Part shown: piece after piece, positions 62,816 to 64,000 of the stretch
Position numbering within the stretch: the first letter of the stretch is position 1
Layout of the letters: each line of letters starts with the position of its first letter
Source: Xylanibacillus composti
GTDB taxonomy: Bacteria; Bacillota; Bacilli; Paenibacillales; K13
DNA: 64,000 nt
Assembly (NCBI RefSeq): GCF_018403685.1
Contig: NZ_BOVK01000028.1
Coordinates: 41,287 to 105,286, forward strand
Direction of reading: 5' to 3'
Made by a program: the position numbers and the translations under genes
Notes under the pieces: model-generated
What the model saw: the letters and a program-made list of their open reading frames with translations, nothing else
What the model was told of the DNA's origin: nothing
Database searches by the model: none

Positions 62816-63397
62816 TTAAGTGGCCATCAGCGTCAAAACCGTTCGCAAGACTGTATCCACCTGCTCCCGAGTAGCCCCTGTCTTCTCCAGAATCTTCACG
62901 CCGCTTAGCGCATTATTCAAATATGCGGCCAACTCTTGACTCGAAAGACGATTCGTAACCAGTTGCTGTTCCTGGGCGCTGCGGATAACTTGTTCGAGGA
63001 TACGCTCGGATTGTTCAAACATGAGCTCGACTTCACGAGTCACATCCTTGTCGTCCGCTCCAAATTCCAGTGCGGAATTCATCATAAAACAACCCCGGTG
63101 CAAGGTTCCTTCATTGCGATCCACCGTTGCGTCGCAAATATCCTGCAATTTCTGCAAGGGCGACACCTCACGGGAAGCCAGCTCCTCCAGTATGGCAATA
63201 CTCTGCTCCCGATACAACGCCAACGCCTTCAAGAATAATTCGCGCTTATGCTTAAAAACACAATATAAACTCTGTTTCTTCACATTCGTTGCGCGGGTCA
63301 AATCTTCATACGAAGTTGACTTAAAGCCTTTCGTCCAAAACACTTCCATGGATTGACATAGCGCACGATCAACATCAAATTCTCTTGGTCTGCTCAT
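62816..63397 (-). CDS. TetR-family repressor of the OYE gene
   Basis: 193 residues from ATG at 63397. Helix-turn-helix: RPREFDVDRALCQSMEVFWT, KGFKSTSYEDLTRATNVKKQ and SLYCVFKHKRELFLKALALY; the C-terminal domain is the TetR_C type with RNEGTLHRGCFMMNSALEFG. Cys104-type positions occur but no sensing is proven. There is no ribosome site, and the promoter (TTGACT / 17 nt / TACAAT, 63405-63433) ends 7 nt before the ATG, so the mRNA is probably leaderless. It is upstream of the OYE gene on the same strand, and its operator overlaps its own promoter. Confidence 0.9.
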   Translation of the reverse strand: MSRPREFDVDRALCQSMEVFWTKGFKSTSYEDLTRATNVKKQSLYCVFKHKRELFLKALALYREQSIAILEELASREVSPLQKLQDICDATVDRNEGTLHRGCFMMNSALEFGADDKDVTREVELMFEQSERILEQVIRSAQEQQLVTNRLSSQELAAYLNNALSGVKILEKTGATREQVDTVLRTVLTLMAT

Positions 63398-63404
63398 GGG
63401 ATTT

Positions 63405-63433
63405 ATTGTAACAGTTCTTGACCATTAAGTCAA
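63405..63433 (-). promoter_or_regulatory. tetR promoter with TetR operator copy 3
   Basis: TTGACT (63433-63428), 17-nt spacer, TACAAT (63410-63405) on the minus strand. The operator TTGACC-ATTA-AGTCAA lies at 63418-63433 and covers the -35 box. Confidence 0.75.
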
Positions 63434-63496
63434 ATATGAATTCTTGTAGTACTGCTCTGCTTCGTTACCGAACAGCCAGACCATGAAAGGGATAAC

Positions 63497-63524
63497 AAAA
63501 AAAAGCCTTGCGCAACAAGGCTTT
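63497..63524 (-). terminator. Terminator of the tRNA cluster
   Basis: AGCCTTG/CAAGGCT hairpin followed on the minus strand by T8. Confidence 0.75.
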
Positions 63525-63537
63525 CCGCTAATGCTTA

Positions 63538-63611
63538 TGGAGCGGGTGATGGGAATCGAACCCACGCTACCAGCTTGGAAGGCTGGAGTTCTACCATTGA
63601 ACTACACCCGC
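63538..63611 (-). tRNA. tRNA-Gly (anticodon TCC)
   Basis: 74 nt including encoded CCA. GCGGGTG acceptor, D-arm TAGTTCAATGGTAGAA, anticodon loop CTTCCAA, T-arm GGGTTCGATTCCC. Confidence 0.95.
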
Positions 63612-63688
63612 ATATATACACCTAAAGCGAATGAAACCTACCTAGTGATTTCCGATTACTATTGGAGGGTTCACATTGGATAAAAAAG

Positions 63689-63765
63689 TGGTCGGGACGA
63701 CACGATTTGAACATGCGACCCCCTGGTCCCAAACCAGGTGCTCTACCAAGCTGAGCTACGTCCCG
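63689..63765 (-). tRNA. tRNA-Pro (anticodon TGG)
   Basis: 77 nt including CCA. CGGGACG acceptor, D-arm TAGCTCAGCTTGGTAGAG, anticodon loop TTTGGGA, T-arm TGTTCAAATC. Confidence 0.93.
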
Positions 63766-63783
63766 ACGATGTAAGTATTATTT

Positions 63784-63813
63784 CTTCGAAGTAAAAGTGG
63801 CGTGCCCTGAGAG
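63784..63813. repeat. 30-bp direct repeat, copy 1 (duplicated tRNA-Arg 3' end)
   Basis: Identical to 63911-63940. Its last 16 bp equal the 3' end plus CCA of tRNA-Arg, but no tRNA body follows; the 97 bp up to copy 2 hold no complete tRNA. Confidence 0.9.
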
Positions 63814-63910
63814 GTGCAGACCTGCCGGTCTGACTGCGAAGTATAGCTTTCGAAGCGGATGCTCCGACGAACTCCTGTCGTTCGACTCTCTCCGGTTCCC
63901 TTTGCAAAAG

Positions 63911-63940
63911 CTTCGAAGTAAAAGTGGCGTGCCCTGAGAG
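63911..63940. repeat. 30-bp direct repeat, copy 2 (in tRNA-Arg)
   Basis: CTTCGAAGTAAAAGTGGCGT plus GCCCTGAGAG; the right 16 bp are the real tRNA-Arg 3' end. Confidence 0.9.
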
Positions 63941-64000
63941 ATTCGAACTCCCGACCTTTTGATTCGTAGTCAAACGCTCTATCCAGCTGAGCTAAGGGCA
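63925..64000 (-). tRNA. tRNA-Arg (anticodon ACG), first base cut by the window edge
   Basis: T-GCCCTTAGCTCAGCTGGAT, anticodon loop GACTACGAATC, T-arm GGGAGTTCGAATCTC, acceptor AGGGCAC-G-CCA. The 5' G pairing partner would lie at position 64001. Confidence 0.92.

Noticed and set aside
63743..63973. 76-codon minus-strand frame ending in SSNLSGHA-type sequence
   Set aside because: Translation of tRNA-Arg and flanking DNA; such frames are a known artefact of tRNA genes.

Overview
The window looks like a chromosomal segment of a Paenibacillus-type Firmicute (family-level inference). The grounds are S-layer-homology surface proteins, strong AGGAGG-type ribosome binding sites with frequent TTG/GTG starts, the sigW-rsiW-cdaA-cdaR-glmM-glmS gene order with a glmS ribozyme, an MhqR/mhq quinone-stress cluster, a HemAT-like sensor and PadR regulators. 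I see no complete insertion sequence, prophage or CRISPR array.

Layout. 1-4.9 kb, minus strand: an S-layer-type surface locus with a large secreted Ig/PKD-like protein cut by the window edge, an SLH protein, a decayed SLH paralogue and a 27-residue holin-like toxin with its antisense RNA. 5-10.2 kb: a spermidine-synthase-fold protein, an arsRBC operon and the chromate transporter chrA. 10.3-20.4 kb: mixed housekeeping and membrane genes, including two PadR/HAAS modules (one with a SEDS-like FtsW/RodA domain), a pentapeptide-repeat protein, a purine-type permease, a DUF1080 protein, a VOC protein, a broken YCII gene, a broken DUF998 gene and a 2H phosphoesterase. 20.4-27.2 kb: a secreted glycerophosphodiesterase/ricin protein plus a three-gene ABC importer, divergent from a LacI regulator, with an identical 15-bp operator core at both promoters. 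27.3-33.4 kb: an RCC1-repeat surface protein broken at a G8 tract, a TIMP/NTR-like protein, a MocR regulator, a YfmQ-like protein and PopT. 33.6-36.8 kb: the mhq cluster. 37-46.8 kb: glutamate dehydrogenase and several gene relics (HicB, ABM monooxygenase, argC, arabinofuranosidase) around an FGGY sugar kinase, then a methyltransferase, a GNAT, a serine hydrolase/TetR pair and an iron-chaperone-like gene. 46.8-61.2 kb, mostly minus: HemAT, glmS with its ribozyme, glmM, cdaR, cdaA, rsiW, sigW and ppc, with a BtrH-like gene facing the other way between glmS and glmM. 61.5-64 kb: an Old Yellow Enzyme with its TetR repressor, then tRNA-Gly, tRNA-Pro and tRNA-Arg.

How the genes work together. sigW/rsiW, cdaA/cdaR and glmM/glmS link cell-envelope stress, c-di-AMP synthesis and UDP-GlcNAc supply. 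PopT (undecaprenyl-phosphate recycling) and the SEDS-like protein are also envelope functions. The mhq genes and the OYE deal with quinones and electrophiles, ars/chr with oxyanions, and the GDPD/ABC unit probably scavenges glycerophosphodiesters.

The most notable signals are the type I toxin-antitoxin locus; the three G8 tracts, which are the only G/C runs of 8 or more I found and all lie in disrupted genes; the HAAS-SEDS fusion with its tandem promoter repeat; the repeated operators of the OYE/TetR pair with a probably leaderless tetR mRNA; paired palindromes at 10.2-10.35 kb without an adjacent regulator gene; and a 30-bp direct repeat containing the tRNA-Arg 3' end. All positions and translations were read by eye, and family names are from recognition without any database search.
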